A stretch of 64,000 nucleotides of DNA from Cristatella mucedo (taxonomy: Eukaryota; Bryozoa; Phylactolaemata; Cristatellidae), in NCBI GenBank assembly GCA_009760855.2, contig WPIO01000035.1, positions 3,797,501-3,861,500 of the forward strand. Direction: 5' to 3'. A program made the position numbers and the translations under genes. The notes under the pieces were generated by a model. The model saw nothing but the letters and a program-made list of their open reading frames with translations, did no database searches and was not told the DNA's origin. Position 1 is the stretch's first letter; each line of letters opens with the position of its first letter. This document shows, one piece after another, positions 1-10,982 of the stretch.

Positions 1-7
1 TATAAAA
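1..7 (+). promoter_or_regulatory. TATA box of the secreted-peptide gene
   Basis: The window opens with TATAAAA. A short GT-donor exon ends at about position 60, and the coding exon follows after a 729-bp intron. A transcription start near 30 would give the usual TATA spacing. The upstream promoter lies outside the window. Confidence 0.5.
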
Positions 8-29
8 AACTGCGGACTGTGTGCCTTTC

Positions 30-60
30 ACTATCTCCTGCACTCAATCCTAGCAAACGG
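30..60 (+). other. Untranslated first exon (5' UTR) of the secreted-peptide gene
   Basis: A donor GTGAGTAG begins at about 61, shortly after the TATA box. The matching acceptor is a pyrimidine tract ending TACTTTCAG at 781-789, five bases before the ATG at 794. An untranslated leader exon split from the signal-peptide exon is common in small secreted-peptide genes. The exon start is inferred from TATA spacing only. Confidence 0.4.
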
Positions 61-793
61 TGAGTAGTGTCAGTCAAAAAGTTCTTCTGAGCTTGCCAGA
101 ATCGCCGCCGTGAGTGTCTTTGCCTTTTTAGTGGAGCTGGAGTATAAACGAGAATGCTCTATTTATTTAGAGCTTCGGGAAACTAAAGATTGTGTTAGTT
201 AGACGGAAATCATAATCTCAATCTACCTAGCTGCCGTCTCGTTTCATACTGCTAGTGCTGCTAGTTGCATGCTCTCCATGAAGCTCAATTTATGATCTTT
301 TTACTGATCGCTCAATGTTGCTTGAGTCCACGGCTTAAGTAAAAACGATATCGGATCTAGTGAAAAGGCGGATTCATATTCTCAGCGATTCTACTGAATG
401 CTTCAGATTATGGGTAACATGTTAAATAGATCCAATTAAAAACTGAAAGTTTGTGCTCCTAAAATTCTATCGACAAAAGACATTGGTCGCTGGTTTCAGG
501 CTTGAAGATTTTTTGAAAGTTCAGGCAATCCGAATGAATGCCAATGTTATGTATGCTTATATTTACAGCTGGTGTTTCCTAATAAATTTCTAACGACAAA
601 ACTCAAGTGGCATAGCTTTGAAAACTATTATTTCACCTGGGGATTGGGTAATGCAAAACAAAGGTCTTTTTTGAGCGATTAAAACAGGAAATAAAATAAT
701 CTGTTTTCGACGCTGGGATCGTTCTTATCTAACCAAATCTCTCTTGGCTCTTGAAAAGATCTGCACTGGATGTTACCCTCTACTTTCAGAAAA

Positions 794-1363
794 ATGAAGG
801 CCGTCACTGTGGCTGTTGTTGCGGTGTTGCTGTTCAATCTGGTGATGTCTTCGGTAAGTTTTGTGAAGCCTACTTATTCAAATTTTATTTTATTCTGACT
901 GCATGATGACCGGCCTATATATACGTCACTACAATAGAGACCAGCAAAAAATAGTTTTTGTGCAATTATTTAATGTTACTTTGCCTATTCATTGTTAGGT
1001 CTCTTGTGTACTGCATGCAAAGTGGCCGCAGACAATCGCTCTGATACTCTATTGCAGGATGTCCTAGAAACTTCCGACTTGAGCCCTGAGCTGGAAGCTG
1101 AAATGGAGGAGATTTTCAGAGGTAACTAATGGAAGAGCGGACCTGTTCGACTGGCCGTAGCAGTGGTAGAGATTGAATTATTCGCCCATAATAGGTGATT
1201 AAAATTGTCTTGTGATTGCTTTCTTTCAGAATACGCCAGTCCGAAAAGGAACGGTTTTAGGAAGCTTGCACAGTTGAAGGCTATGAAGGCTAAGATCAAG
1301 GCTGCCATCAAGGCTGCCATCAAGGCTGCCATCAAGGGAAACAAAATCGCTTTGAAGTTGTAG
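794..1363 (+). CDS. Secreted cationic amphipathic peptide precursor (antimicrobial-peptide architecture)
   Basis: Three coding exons join in phase: 794-853, 1058-1121 and 1230-1363, with donors GTAAGT and GTAACT and acceptors TTGCAG and TTTCAG. The product is 85 residues. Exon one is almost exactly a hydrophobic signal peptide (MKAVTVAVVAVLLF...). Exon two is an acidic propiece rich in Glu/Asp. Exon three opens with a Lys-Arg processing site, followed by a 37-residue peptide with about eleven basic and no acidic residues, built on repeats of KAAI. This order (signal, acidic pro-segment, dibasic site, cationic helix) is the known layout of linear helical antimicrobial peptides, and the acidic segment probably masks the charge until processing. 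A membrane-lytic venom-type peptide would look the same. I recognise no named family. The gene looks intact, with a polyadenylation signal 95 bp after the stop. Confidence 0.75.
1295..1336 (+). repeat. 12-bp coding tandem repeat in the peptide gene
   Basis: ATCAAGGCTGCC occurs three and a half times head to tail with no mismatch, encoding IKAA units of the mature peptide. Perfect identity suggests recent slippage expansion within the coding exon, so copy number may vary between alleles. Confidence 0.85.
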
Positions 1364-1457
1364 AGGCTTTCACAGCAATATAGTCTTCTGCAATGAAAGG
1401 AATCTGACCCTACAGGAAATACACTGTACGGTTTCAAGTGAACGTGATGTTCTACCA

Positions 1458-1463
1458 AATAAA
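1458..1463 (+). terminator. Polyadenylation signal AATAAA of the peptide gene
   Basis: A canonical AATAAA lies 95 bp downstream of the TAG at 1361-1363, followed by a T-rich stretch. It closes a compact transcription unit of about 1.45 kb. Confidence 0.7.
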
Positions 1464-1684
1464 TGCTATTCCAAAGCATTATGAAATTCGTTTGCAGTAT
1501 TTATTAAATCTTTTTTACGCTCAAGCTAAACTAGGCTCTCACAGTTAGTGCAATGCAATTCATCTGCAGGGAGCATCAAACTACTTCAAGCTGACCTGCA
1601 TTAGCACCAAAACAAGCAACGCATCCCTTTAAGATTATACCAATAACTTTGAGGCTACCCTATTATCTGGCCCAAATCTACGTA

Positions 1685-2765
1685 TCAAATTTACTCGCCA
1701 ACAGAGAAAGCATATTAGACCAGCTTTCCGGAATCCAATTGCTTGGCCGTACTTCATTACTATCTCAAGCAGCAACTGAGAAACTGAATGCTTGCCATGC
1801 CGACATTCGATCCTGGATGTCGGAAAACTTCCTGAAATTAAATTACAATAAAACTGAACTGCTGCTTAAAGGACACCTTAAGCGTGTGGACGAATTAAAA
1901 GGCTTTGCCCTTGTAACTGGCGATGCTATTGTGCGACCATAACCACGTGCTCGAAATTTAGGTATCGTTTTTGACAGCTGCCTCAATTTTAAAGGCTTCA
2001 TTCAGAAGACTGCTTCTACAGCTAGCCATCACGCCCGATCCCCAGCCAAGATTAGGAGCTGTCTCCCACAGTTGCCTGTAGACAATCTAACTAGCTCCGT
2101 AGTTCTGTTTGTGCTTGGTTGTTGTAATTCCCTTTTGGCTGGGCTGCCAAAGGAAGCTATTAGGCCACTGCAGCTGACTATGAAGTTGACTGCAAGGCTA
2201 GTCTTCAATTCCCAGCGGTTTGAGCACGTGTCTCGTTTGCTAAAAGAGCTAGGATGGATGCCGGTTGAGCAACGGATACAGAACAAAGTTCTTAAGCTGA
2301 CCCACAAGGCCCGCCACAGCTTGGCTCCTTCGTACCTAGCTAAACTGCTGCATCAGTTTCAGCCTGTTCGCCCCCAGGTCCTGTGTGGACAATAATGTAG
2401 CTGTTCAATTTTTTCACTTGATGACCGTTGACGACAGAAGCTTTAGCTCTGCAGATCCTAGACTGTGGAACTCGCTTGTACAATTCGTACGCAACGTCAA
2501 ATACTCTCCTACTGCCGACTATGGCTCATCCTTTCCAAGGGTCCTGAGCAGTTACTTCCATGCTACTCACTACCTCAACTGCTCTCCGGACTCTGCTATG
2601 CTTCCATCTTTCTCTTTGCTGCGTGAGATATAGTTTATTTGGGTAACTAATGCGTACCAAAAGCCGTTAAGGCTTTGAGAGAACTATAAAAAACTCTCCT
2701 GCTTAGCACTCATTTAGTCTACATGAGTTTTTGAGTTACAGAGGGAGATGCATTACATATCGGCT
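1685..2765 (+). mobile_element. L2/CR1-like retrotransposon, family B, 5'-truncated
   Basis: Broken frames encode the C-terminal half of a non-LTR reverse transcriptase protein: SENFLKLNYNKTELL (the WM..NFLKLN.DKTE block after the YADD box), then CCNSLLAGLP, GWMPVEQRIQ.KVL and LAPSYLA. These blocks are typical of CR1/L2 polyproteins. Stops and frame changes at about 1942 and 2395 show it is dead. It lacks the GCGCC hairpin tail of family A and ends with a GAGATGCATTA-type tail. Related copies are at 30.2, 34.2, 36.8 and 52 kb. Confidence 0.8.
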
Positions 2766-4849
2766 ATAATTACGAAGGCAATACCAGCACCATAGGAGCT
2801 GATTGATCGTCAGATTGAGCCATGAATGACTGTTCAACACCAGATCGCTAGAGCATGTAGAAACTGAAACCGTACAACCCAGGGCTTTCTTGAACTGCTC
2901 ACTATTGGCTCCATTTTCCGCCGCCCTTATGTTTTAGTACGCCTGCAGTCATAATGAGAACTTTCAGCGACTCGCTCGACGTTCAATTAGAACGACCCAG
3001 TGCATTGAAAATGCTCTACGTCGTATACCTCGGACAGCGAGAGGCGTCTTTCGCCTTCGCGCTAACTAGCTTGATCTTGAAATCAGGCAGCGGCCGGCAA
3101 TTGAACAGTTTTGGAAGCAGGCGGACCGTCGGCGCCCTAAGATGGCGACGGTGAGCGTTCACTTGCAGTACTCAGTGGGCTACTGGGCACAACCGGAAGC
3201 CAGTGCTGATTTACGATCGATTGGAAATGCTGGCGAGTTTTTGAGCGAGATTTCTTTTGTCAAACAGCTGGGCAGTTGTGGATCCTGCTGACTCATAACT
3301 GCCTAAGCCCAGCCTCTTCAACTGGGCTGCCCCCCCCCCCGCGGGCATTGAGTGGCCGGTTAATCTCCCTGCACTGCGGCCAGCTGCGTGCGGTAGTCGA
3401 GACTGCTGGCACTGTACATGCAGAGTTGACCAAATCTTCAGCCATAACTTTCTGTTTAGCTAGAGATGAGGTAGTGCGTGGTAGCATTTTCAAAATGAGA
3501 TCGGACTACAAGCTAGCCCCGAAGATCGCTTTCAAATGATGGTGGATTCGACCGTGCGAGAAGGGTCAGTATAGTTGTTCTGCAATTACGGAAGAGAGTA
3601 AGTGAACGTGACCGGAAGTTTTGGTTTTGGTTCCTGCCTTTTGGCATTGCCGTCCATAGTATTTCCTGGTCCCAGGCTATTCAGTTCCCGGTGTTCCGTT
3701 CTCAATTTCTGCAGGCAAATATAGCTCAGTGTACCGTAAACAAAAGTGAGAAGGCAATATTGTACCTTCAAGTGCCAGCGAGGACGAAAAGTACGCTGCC
3801 AAATATATTAATCATTTTGCACTAATAAATCCTATGCCACACAGCGGTGGCATTTTGGAGATGCGAGTGTAGAATCTTGGGTTCGCTCACCGACTTGAAG
3901 TATGGACTCATTGCGGACCGTATGAATAAAGCAGCCTTTGCGAGAAGCGATGCATTGAGCATATATTTCACGAGAAAACTTGCTGTACAATTTCCAGTGT
4001 TACCCAATTTTCTAATCACGACCTGGCTAGCATAACCAACTCTACGTGTGCAACTGACGACCGAGAAGCTGACTATTAAAAGACACGATATGGCGCGGAG
4101 GAAGCAGCTGGGCAGTGCGACCAGCTTTATTTCCGGTCAGCGAGTGATTTCCTGAAGCCTAAGATACCGTAAATTTGTGAGTATTCTAAAAGAGAAGCCT
4201 GTTGATTTGACTGTAGTATTCAGTTAGAGATTTTGGGCTCTATGGCTTGGAGGAGTAATATTCTTGTTGATACTAGCTGTAGTCATTTTACAGTTGTCGG
4301 TTTCGTTAGGCGTCAGTGCGGGTGCCTGTTTGTATACATCGAACGTGTTGTTGCGCTGGTCGAGTGAGACATGAATGTAACTAGTCGCTCAGAAATAAGC
4401 TAATATCCCACAGTGCATAGCTAGGATCTACTTAACCATTGAGAGTCATGCTCAAATGCACTAACAATAAAAATATAAATTATAACAATAATAACACTTG
4501 TTAAGCATGCAAAGAGTACTCAACCTATTTCTTGTCACTTTACATTTGCTGTAACGGAAATACTGTCGTATTTGTGAGACATAGCAGGGTATCGCCTCTT
4601 ACCGAACCACTGACTAGACCTTAAGATTTTTTTCATTCGTTTTAAAAGCTTTGGAAGGCACTCGACAAGCACACTTCCTTAAACCCTGTCTGTGTACGAA
4701 GTCATAAAGGTACATTTCTATTTACCAAAAACCTTCAAAAGAAGTTCCATTTAAAACGCAAACTTGAATGGTGCTTTACAAAGTCTGGATGAAAAGACCA
4801 GTCTAGCTAGTTTTGAAGACTTTATCTGTTTCTACAGTGGCCGGCTGCA
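2766..4849. other. No recognisable feature
   Basis: Only short open frames (up to 87 codons) occur on both strands, with no splice-consistent chain and no recognisable domain. A C-run lies at about 3332-3341. It may hold old repeats too diverged to name. Confidence 0.4.
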
Positions 4850-4945
4850 AAAAAACAATTTCCCTTTCCAGCAAATGTAAAGCGCCTAGAGAGAGATTGA
4901 GATCTCTGAGGGCGCTTTATCAAGTGCATTATTATTATTATTTTT
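4850..4945 (+). mobile_element. L2-like family A, 3' tail only
   Basis: This fragment carries only the conserved family A 3' end: CAGCAAATGTAAAGCGCC, the AGAGA/TCTCT hairpin, GGGCGCTTTATCAAGTGC, then (ATT)n. It is an extreme 5' truncation, as expected from aborted target-primed reverse transcription. Confidence 0.8.
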
Positions 4946-5065
4946 AATAATAAGGCCAAGGCTTGTTTTTCACTTGAAAACTGCAGTCCTGTCAGTCGGA
5001 CCTAAACTAAATTCATAAGTCTGTGAGTCATTTGTTTTGCAACTCTTAGCGGTCTTACTATCCGG

Positions 5066-5640
5066 ATGGTAAGTGTTAGCCTACTACGTTTTCTACCATC
5101 TACTTCGAAAAGAATTGCACATTATTCAGGCATCTGGATGTCACCTCCAACTAAATTAAGTTCCGAATTTGCAACGTTTGAGCTTCCTCGAAAAACTCTC
5201 CGACATTCTGTATACGCGGTGGTTATCGTTCTCAAATCAATTACGAAGGGCTCATCTCCTGATGACCCCATAACCCACCTTCTCCAGTCTTCACTGGCAG
5301 ACAAACCTATACCAGTCACAATGCTGGTCTTTAATGATCCTTTGCATAACTAGGTTGATAAAGAATGAGTTTGTATTGGCCGTGGTTGGACCGATACTAA
5401 AAAAATCTGGATTAAATTCCTAAGTCACAGTAAACTCTCGCCTAGTCCCCCCTCGTGTTTTTTGTCCAAGATTCTCGAAGACATTGTTGCTAAGCAGTTT
5501 GATAGTTGCCTAGCAGCTGATGCATGGCTGCAAAGGAAAAAGTTTACCATTGCAGCAAATGTAAAGTGCCTAGAGAGGGATTGAGTTCTATGAGGGCACT
5601 TTATCAAGTGCATTATTATTATTATTATATTATTATGTCC
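5066..5640 (+). mobile_element. Degenerate L2-like element with intact 3' hairpin
   Basis: The frame at 5066-5353 contains KGSSPDDPITHLL, the start of the reverse transcriptase domain (compare SPLDPIP in the copy at 22.4 kb). The rest is mostly deleted. The element ends with the family A tail (5540-5640) and an (ATT)n run. Both sides of its outer hairpin stem are changed together (AGTGCC with GGCACT). Confidence 0.65.
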
Positions 5641-7364
5641 TATCTGTTACTCTAACACAGTTATTTTTATGAAGCTGTGGCAGTAACAATTTTCTGATCT
5701 AATGACCAATGCAAATGCCAGCTTTTATCTTTGCCTCGCTAATTTGAGAAAACGTTTCTTGTAAGTATTTAAATGCATTGCGGAGGTCGTTCAGTACCTT
5801 AACATATTTTTTCCTTAGTACACGCTTTATGCGCAAGTGAGAAACTAGCATTTTCTAGCTGTCAGCAAGAAGAAGCTCTTGGAAATTGTCACTGCCAGGC
5901 ACAAAATATGTAGGCTCTGGATAGTCTATCATTCGCTAATGAGCAGCATAAGTGCGAACACCCCACGGACATAAAAAAACGGATATTTCGCGGAGCCTCA
6001 TGAAAGTTAAAGAAGAAGGGCAGCAAACGTTAAATTGCCGCATACCTGCCACTCGTGTTGATCATAGTTGACTTAATCGAGATTATTTTCAATTTTTGTA
6101 AGTCTGCTATGAGCTGCAAAGAATTTGCGACTGACAAAGAGGAAGTTTGTTTCCGTTGTGAAGTAAATCCTCGTTTAAACTGCGGTTTGATTAGTCGAAG
6201 AAGAGTCTCCACTCTGTTGGGTCATGCCACTTTTCCATCTAGGTAACTAGACCTTCGATGTTGTTTCAATCGACTAGCCCATCTCATCACTATGATGTAC
6301 ACTTGGCATCACTGGCTATAGACTTGGACAGTTAATTGTATGTTTATTCTTCCTCCTGGAGCCCTGTATGTTAGTGTGCAGAAATAACAATAGGAAAAGG
6401 GGGCCAGTTTCTCTCTCCAGATCATAGGTACTCCAAATGACATGCATTAGCTTTGGCCTTTAAACGAATGGTTCAAAATTTCTACACTTGGATTGCTCAC
6501 CGTATGAGGTGCCCATGCCTTATCACGATCTCCCAGCTTGCATCCAAAGCAAGCATGATGGCACTGTTTGATGAATGTTGTTAGCTGTAGCCGCCGCCAT
6601 TTTGTTGAGAATCTCAGGCGGTTGAGCTGAATATAAGCATAGAAAGTTCTTACACTCTCTTGGTTTTACAAATCATTAATGTCACTGATTTATACAACTA
6701 AATCAACCAGCAAAATGGCCAATTGTTCTACAAAATTATGCTCTCAACATGCACGGCATTAAATGACTTTAACAAGTAAACCTACTGAAAGGCAATAGCC
6801 TTCTATATAATGCGTAACTTGCATTTAACTGATATTTGATTTACAAAATATACCAAACCTGACGTGCTAAAGCAAAAAAAATACGCAATAAAGCATCATG
6901 TGTGTTGTATATTTGGAAAACAAAAAAGGTCGGACAAGTGAAATCATGCAGAACAATGTAATAAAAATGAGCTGTAACTCACACGATACCCCAAGCTTGC
7001 AGCTGAACTAGGACACTCGCTTCTTTTAATTAGTTTTGCTGCAGAGTGACCGTCACCTTTTACTCCTAATTTAGCTGTCCTCTTCCACTGATTGTCGTTG
7101 CGTTCAATCCCTGTTCAAGATTATATATCTCTACCTTGATGACTTGTTGAACATTTAACCCAGCGTCAGAAATGGTCCTGCAGGTCATAGGCTATCTAAA
7201 TCTTATGCAAAGAAATGCATGCATCTGCTGGCGACTTTGGCCCATCTTTTCTAGCCATACTGAGGTGTCACTTCCATGCTGCTAACGACTTCAACTTCCC
7301 CCTTGACTAAGTTTTGTTTCTCATTTTCTTTTTCTCGCGTAAGACATATAATTATAATAATGCC
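5641..7364. other. No recognisable feature
   Basis: AT-rich sequence with only short frames (up to 63 codons). No domain, tRNA or clear repeat was seen. Confidence 0.4.
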
Positions 7365-7440
7365 CATGATAAACATCCCTCAGAGAACTCAATCTCTTTC
7401 TGAGCGCTTTACATTTGCTGCACAGGAAAGCACGATTGAA
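7365..7440 (-). mobile_element. L2-like family A, 3' tail fragment
   Basis: Read on the - strand it is the hairpin tail (CCTCAGAGAACTCAATCTC on the + strand) followed by the GCGCTTTACATTTGCTGC box. It lies directly beside the longer antisense copy that follows. Confidence 0.7.
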
Positions 7441-7458
7441 TGGGGAGTAATATCATGC

Positions 7459-8985
7459 TTGATAACAATAATAATAATAATAATAATAATAATTCTCTTG
7501 ATAAAGTGCCCTCAGAGAACTTAATCTCTCTCTCTAGGCGCTTTACATTTGCTGTAAAGTGAAATGCAATGGAATGGTAAGTAAAATCGTGCTTGAAAAA
7601 CAAACGAACTGAATAATATGGTTAGGGGTGACATGCACAGGGTCAGCATGCAAATGTGGCTAGTGGCAGCATGCACAGTGTCAGCACACATAAGCTTGTC
7701 AAGGACGAATCACAGGGACCCGCTAAATGCTGTCCTAAATAGGTGTGTTTTTAGGTTCCTTTTAAATGTGGTCAGGTCAGGGGAAGTTCTGACGCAGGTC
7801 GGGAGGGAGTTCCAGGCTTTGGGATCATATGAACTAAATGCACGGTCTCCAAAGGATTTAAGGTTTGTATGAGGTATTACTAGACTGTTGGATTCCGAAA
7901 AGCGGGTGGTACGATGCTTGGCCTGACGGGGTAGTCTATCTGACAGATAGGCTAGAGCCATAGAATGAAGGGACCTAAAAGTGAGCGACAAAACCTTGAA
8001 GTCAATTCGTTGCTTGACTGGTAGCCAATGCAGGTCGGCGAGAAGTGGAGTAATGTGGCAACTGCCATGCTCGCGACAGACAAGCCTAGCTGCAGAGCTT
8101 TGCACAAGCTGCAATCGCCTGATCACACATGCTGGTAGGCCAGTAAGCAGTGAGTTGCAGAAGTCGAGACGAGATGTCACGAATGCATGGACCAACTTGG
8201 ATGTGGTATCTTTATCTAAACAGGCCCGAATTTCAGCAATGTTATAAAGCTGAAAATAGGCAGATTTGACTGTGGAGCTGATATGGTCGTATAACGAGAG
8301 GTCGCTTTGGATATGACACCTAGATTTCGAGCTGATTCAACTGGAGATATGCTGGCAGAGCCAATTTTGAGAGTCAGCCTTAGGTCCAGAGGACTTGTTT
8401 TCTTTTTTTGATTGAAATACGAACTTTAGGACTAGATCACTAGTGACCTGCTTAAATGCAGACATCGAGGTACAGCCAGGAACCGAGGAACAGCATTCTA
8501 GTGGGGATGTTGTCATCGCAGGGATGGATTCCCTGATCCTGTCTATCTTCTGCACAAAGAATCGAGAGAAGCGATCGGCTAGATCATCTTTAGGATCATC
8601 AGGTAAGGAGCTAATCTGGGAACGGTTGAGGAGATGGTTTATTGTCGACATCAGCATTTTTGGATTGTGCACCTGTGATTCAACAATGTTTAAAAAAAAT
8701 TAGACTTAGCCATTGCTAGGATCGATTGGTACGACCTACAGTAGTCTTCATATACCTGTCGATGGACAGTTAGTCCTGATCTTTTGTATGCTTTTTCAAG
8801 CTTTCGTTTAGTAGACTTGGCTAGTTTAATGTCTGCGATAAATCATAGGCCGTCTGGGCGGGGGCGCACAGTCTGCTTTGTCAGAGGGGCAAACTCGTCT
8901 AGCGTGTCAGCTAGTGTCGTGTTGAAGCTATCTACCAATGATGACAGATCGGAGGGAGGATTGAGCAGCAGAGGTGAAGCAGAAC
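7459..8985 (-). mobile_element. L2-like family A with internal deletion of the reverse transcriptase core
   Basis: On the - strand the 3' end begins with (ATT)n at about 7460-7495 and the hairpin tail. A 161-codon frame at 7710-8195 gives the C-terminal blocks VTSRLDFCNSLLTGLP, LHWLPVKQRIDFKVL and KAWNSLPT. Near 8380-8400 the sequence jumps from the post-YADD region directly to the pre-reverse-transcriptase region (a 111-codon frame with HNPKMLMSTINHLLNRSQ). The catalytic core seen in the 20.3-24.2 kb copy is therefore missing. The copy stops at about 8985, where another antisense copy starts. Confidence 0.85.
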
Positions 8986-10366
8986 ATGAATAACATAGTT
9001 AGGGTTGACATAAACAGGGTCAGCATGCAAATGTGGTTATTGGCAGCATCCACAGTCTTAGCATGCATAAGCACATCAAAGACGAACCACATGGACCCAC
9101 TACAAGCTGTCCTAAATAGGCGTGTTTTTAAGTTTTTTTGAATGTGGTCAAGTCTGGGGTTGTTCTGATGCAATTCGGGAGGGAGTTCCAGGCTTTGGGA
9201 GCTTATGAACTATATGCACGGTCTCCAAAAGATTTGAGGTTTGTACGAGGTAAACTGTTGGATTCAGAAAAGATGGTGGTACGATGCGTAGCTGCTGCGG
9301 GAGTAGATCTGAGAGATAGGCTTGAGACAATGAATGAAGGGGCCAAAAAGTGAGCGACAAGACCTTGAAGTCGATCAGTCGCTTGAGTAGTAGCCAGTGC
9401 AGGTCGGCGAGAAGTGGTGTGATGTGGCAACTGCGACGCTCACGACAGACAAGCCTAGCTCCTGAGTTTTGCACCAGCTGTAATCGCCTGATTGCACATG
9501 CGGGTAGGTCAGGAAGCAGTGAGTCACAGAAGTCGAGTCGGGATGTTGCAAATGCATCGACCAACTTAGACGTGGTATCCTTATCTAGACGAACCCTAGT
9601 TTTGGCATTGCTATATAGCTGAAAGTAGGCAGACTTGACTGTGGAGCTAACGTGGTCGTCTAACGAAGGTCACTTTGGAACTTGACACCTAGATTTCGAG
9701 TTCATTCAAAGCGAGATGTGCTGGCAGAGCCAATTTTGAGAGTCAGCCATTCCAATTTCTGAATCACACCGGGTTTGCCCATAATTAGTAAGTTAGTTTT
9801 ATCATCGTTTAGTTTTAGAAAACTTGCTGCCATTCATGTGCAGATGTCATCAATACATGCAGCAAGTGAGTTGAGAGAATTTGAGGTGCTCGTAGGCTGG
9901 CAGGGAATCAAAGCAAAGGTACAACAGAGCTTCATCCGCATAGAAGTGAAAGCCTAGATTGTGCTTAGTTGGCAATCACATCAGCAAGAGGGAGAGTATA
10001 AACCGTGAAAAGAACCAAACCTAGCACGGAGCCCTGAGGTATCCAATATTTCAAAGGTACTTCGGATGATCTTAGTTCATTTCACGTCAATACTTTAGAG
10101 TCTGCCACAGAGAATAGCACTTGAACCATTGCAGAACAGTGCTGCTGATGCCCAGGGCTAGATGAGAGGCACTGTAGAAGAACTTTGTGATCGATAGTAT
10201 TAAAAGCTCCCGAAAGATTGAGCAAAACAAGCAGAGACACTTTACCTATATCTGCATTCCTAAGTAGGTCGTTGTACACCCTAAGCATAGCTGACTCTGT
10301 GGAGTGATTAGCTCTAAAGCCAGACTGGAACTTACTAGCAAGGTATGAAGTTCCAAGGTATGAGTT

Positions 10367-10368
<2 letters not shown>
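8986..10368 (-). mobile_element. L2-like family A, 5'-truncated, ends at AT microsatellite
   Basis: The - strand carries the 3' UTR, then a broken C-terminal frame (FATSRLDFCDSLLPDLP, 9148-9564), the post-YADD region and part of the reverse transcriptase around 10082-10368 ([33 protein letters not shown]). It runs into (AT)n at 10369. Several frameshifts make it non-coding. Confidence 0.85.
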
Positions 10369-10530
<162 letters not shown>

Positions 10531-10918
10531 ATTATACTTTCCGTGCATACGAGCAGTAGGCTCAATTACTAGAAAGTTTTATTAGTGCAGTGGGAGACTT
10601 CGAAATGACCAGATGCTTAGGAGCTGGTGATGAGAGAGCGAACTGGAGGAGCAAGAGGTCGGATTGGCAGTGCGGTTCAAACGAGTGAAGTGACCTGTAG
10701 GCTAGATCCTAATGCCTAGCCGTGATTACACCACTGCAAGGAACCGAACCTCGATCTCGACGCTGGCAGCCAATCAAAAGCAGACAGCTGGCCTGACTTG
10801 CCTTTCAGGTCAATCCTGCTGGGAGGACTGGGTGTGACCAGGGCCATTTGGTCCCCCTCCTCAGGCCAACGGCCTAGTCCTTGTTATTATACCGTAGTAA
10901 ATAGTTCTGAGCTCCTAC

Positions 10919-10982
10919 TTGGTTTAGCCCAGTGGTAAGATGCTTGTATTTAAAGACCGAGGTCGTGGGCTTGAGCTTCGGG
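10919..10982 (+). repeat. tRNA-like SINE head
   Basis: TGGTTTAGCCCAGTGGTAAG resembles a polymerase III A box, and 30 bp on, GAGGTCGTGGGCTTGAGCTT is a decayed B box. The same B-box context, GAGGTCGTGGG, recurs at 44.29 kb and, inverted, at 32.27 kb. It is a tRNA-derived element rather than a functional tRNA, because no cloverleaf closes. Confidence 0.45.

Noticed and set aside
1126-1479. A 117-codon - strand frame opposite the peptide gene
   Set aside because: It is the antisense shadow of exon 4 (LMAALMAALMAA mirrors the KAAI repeat).
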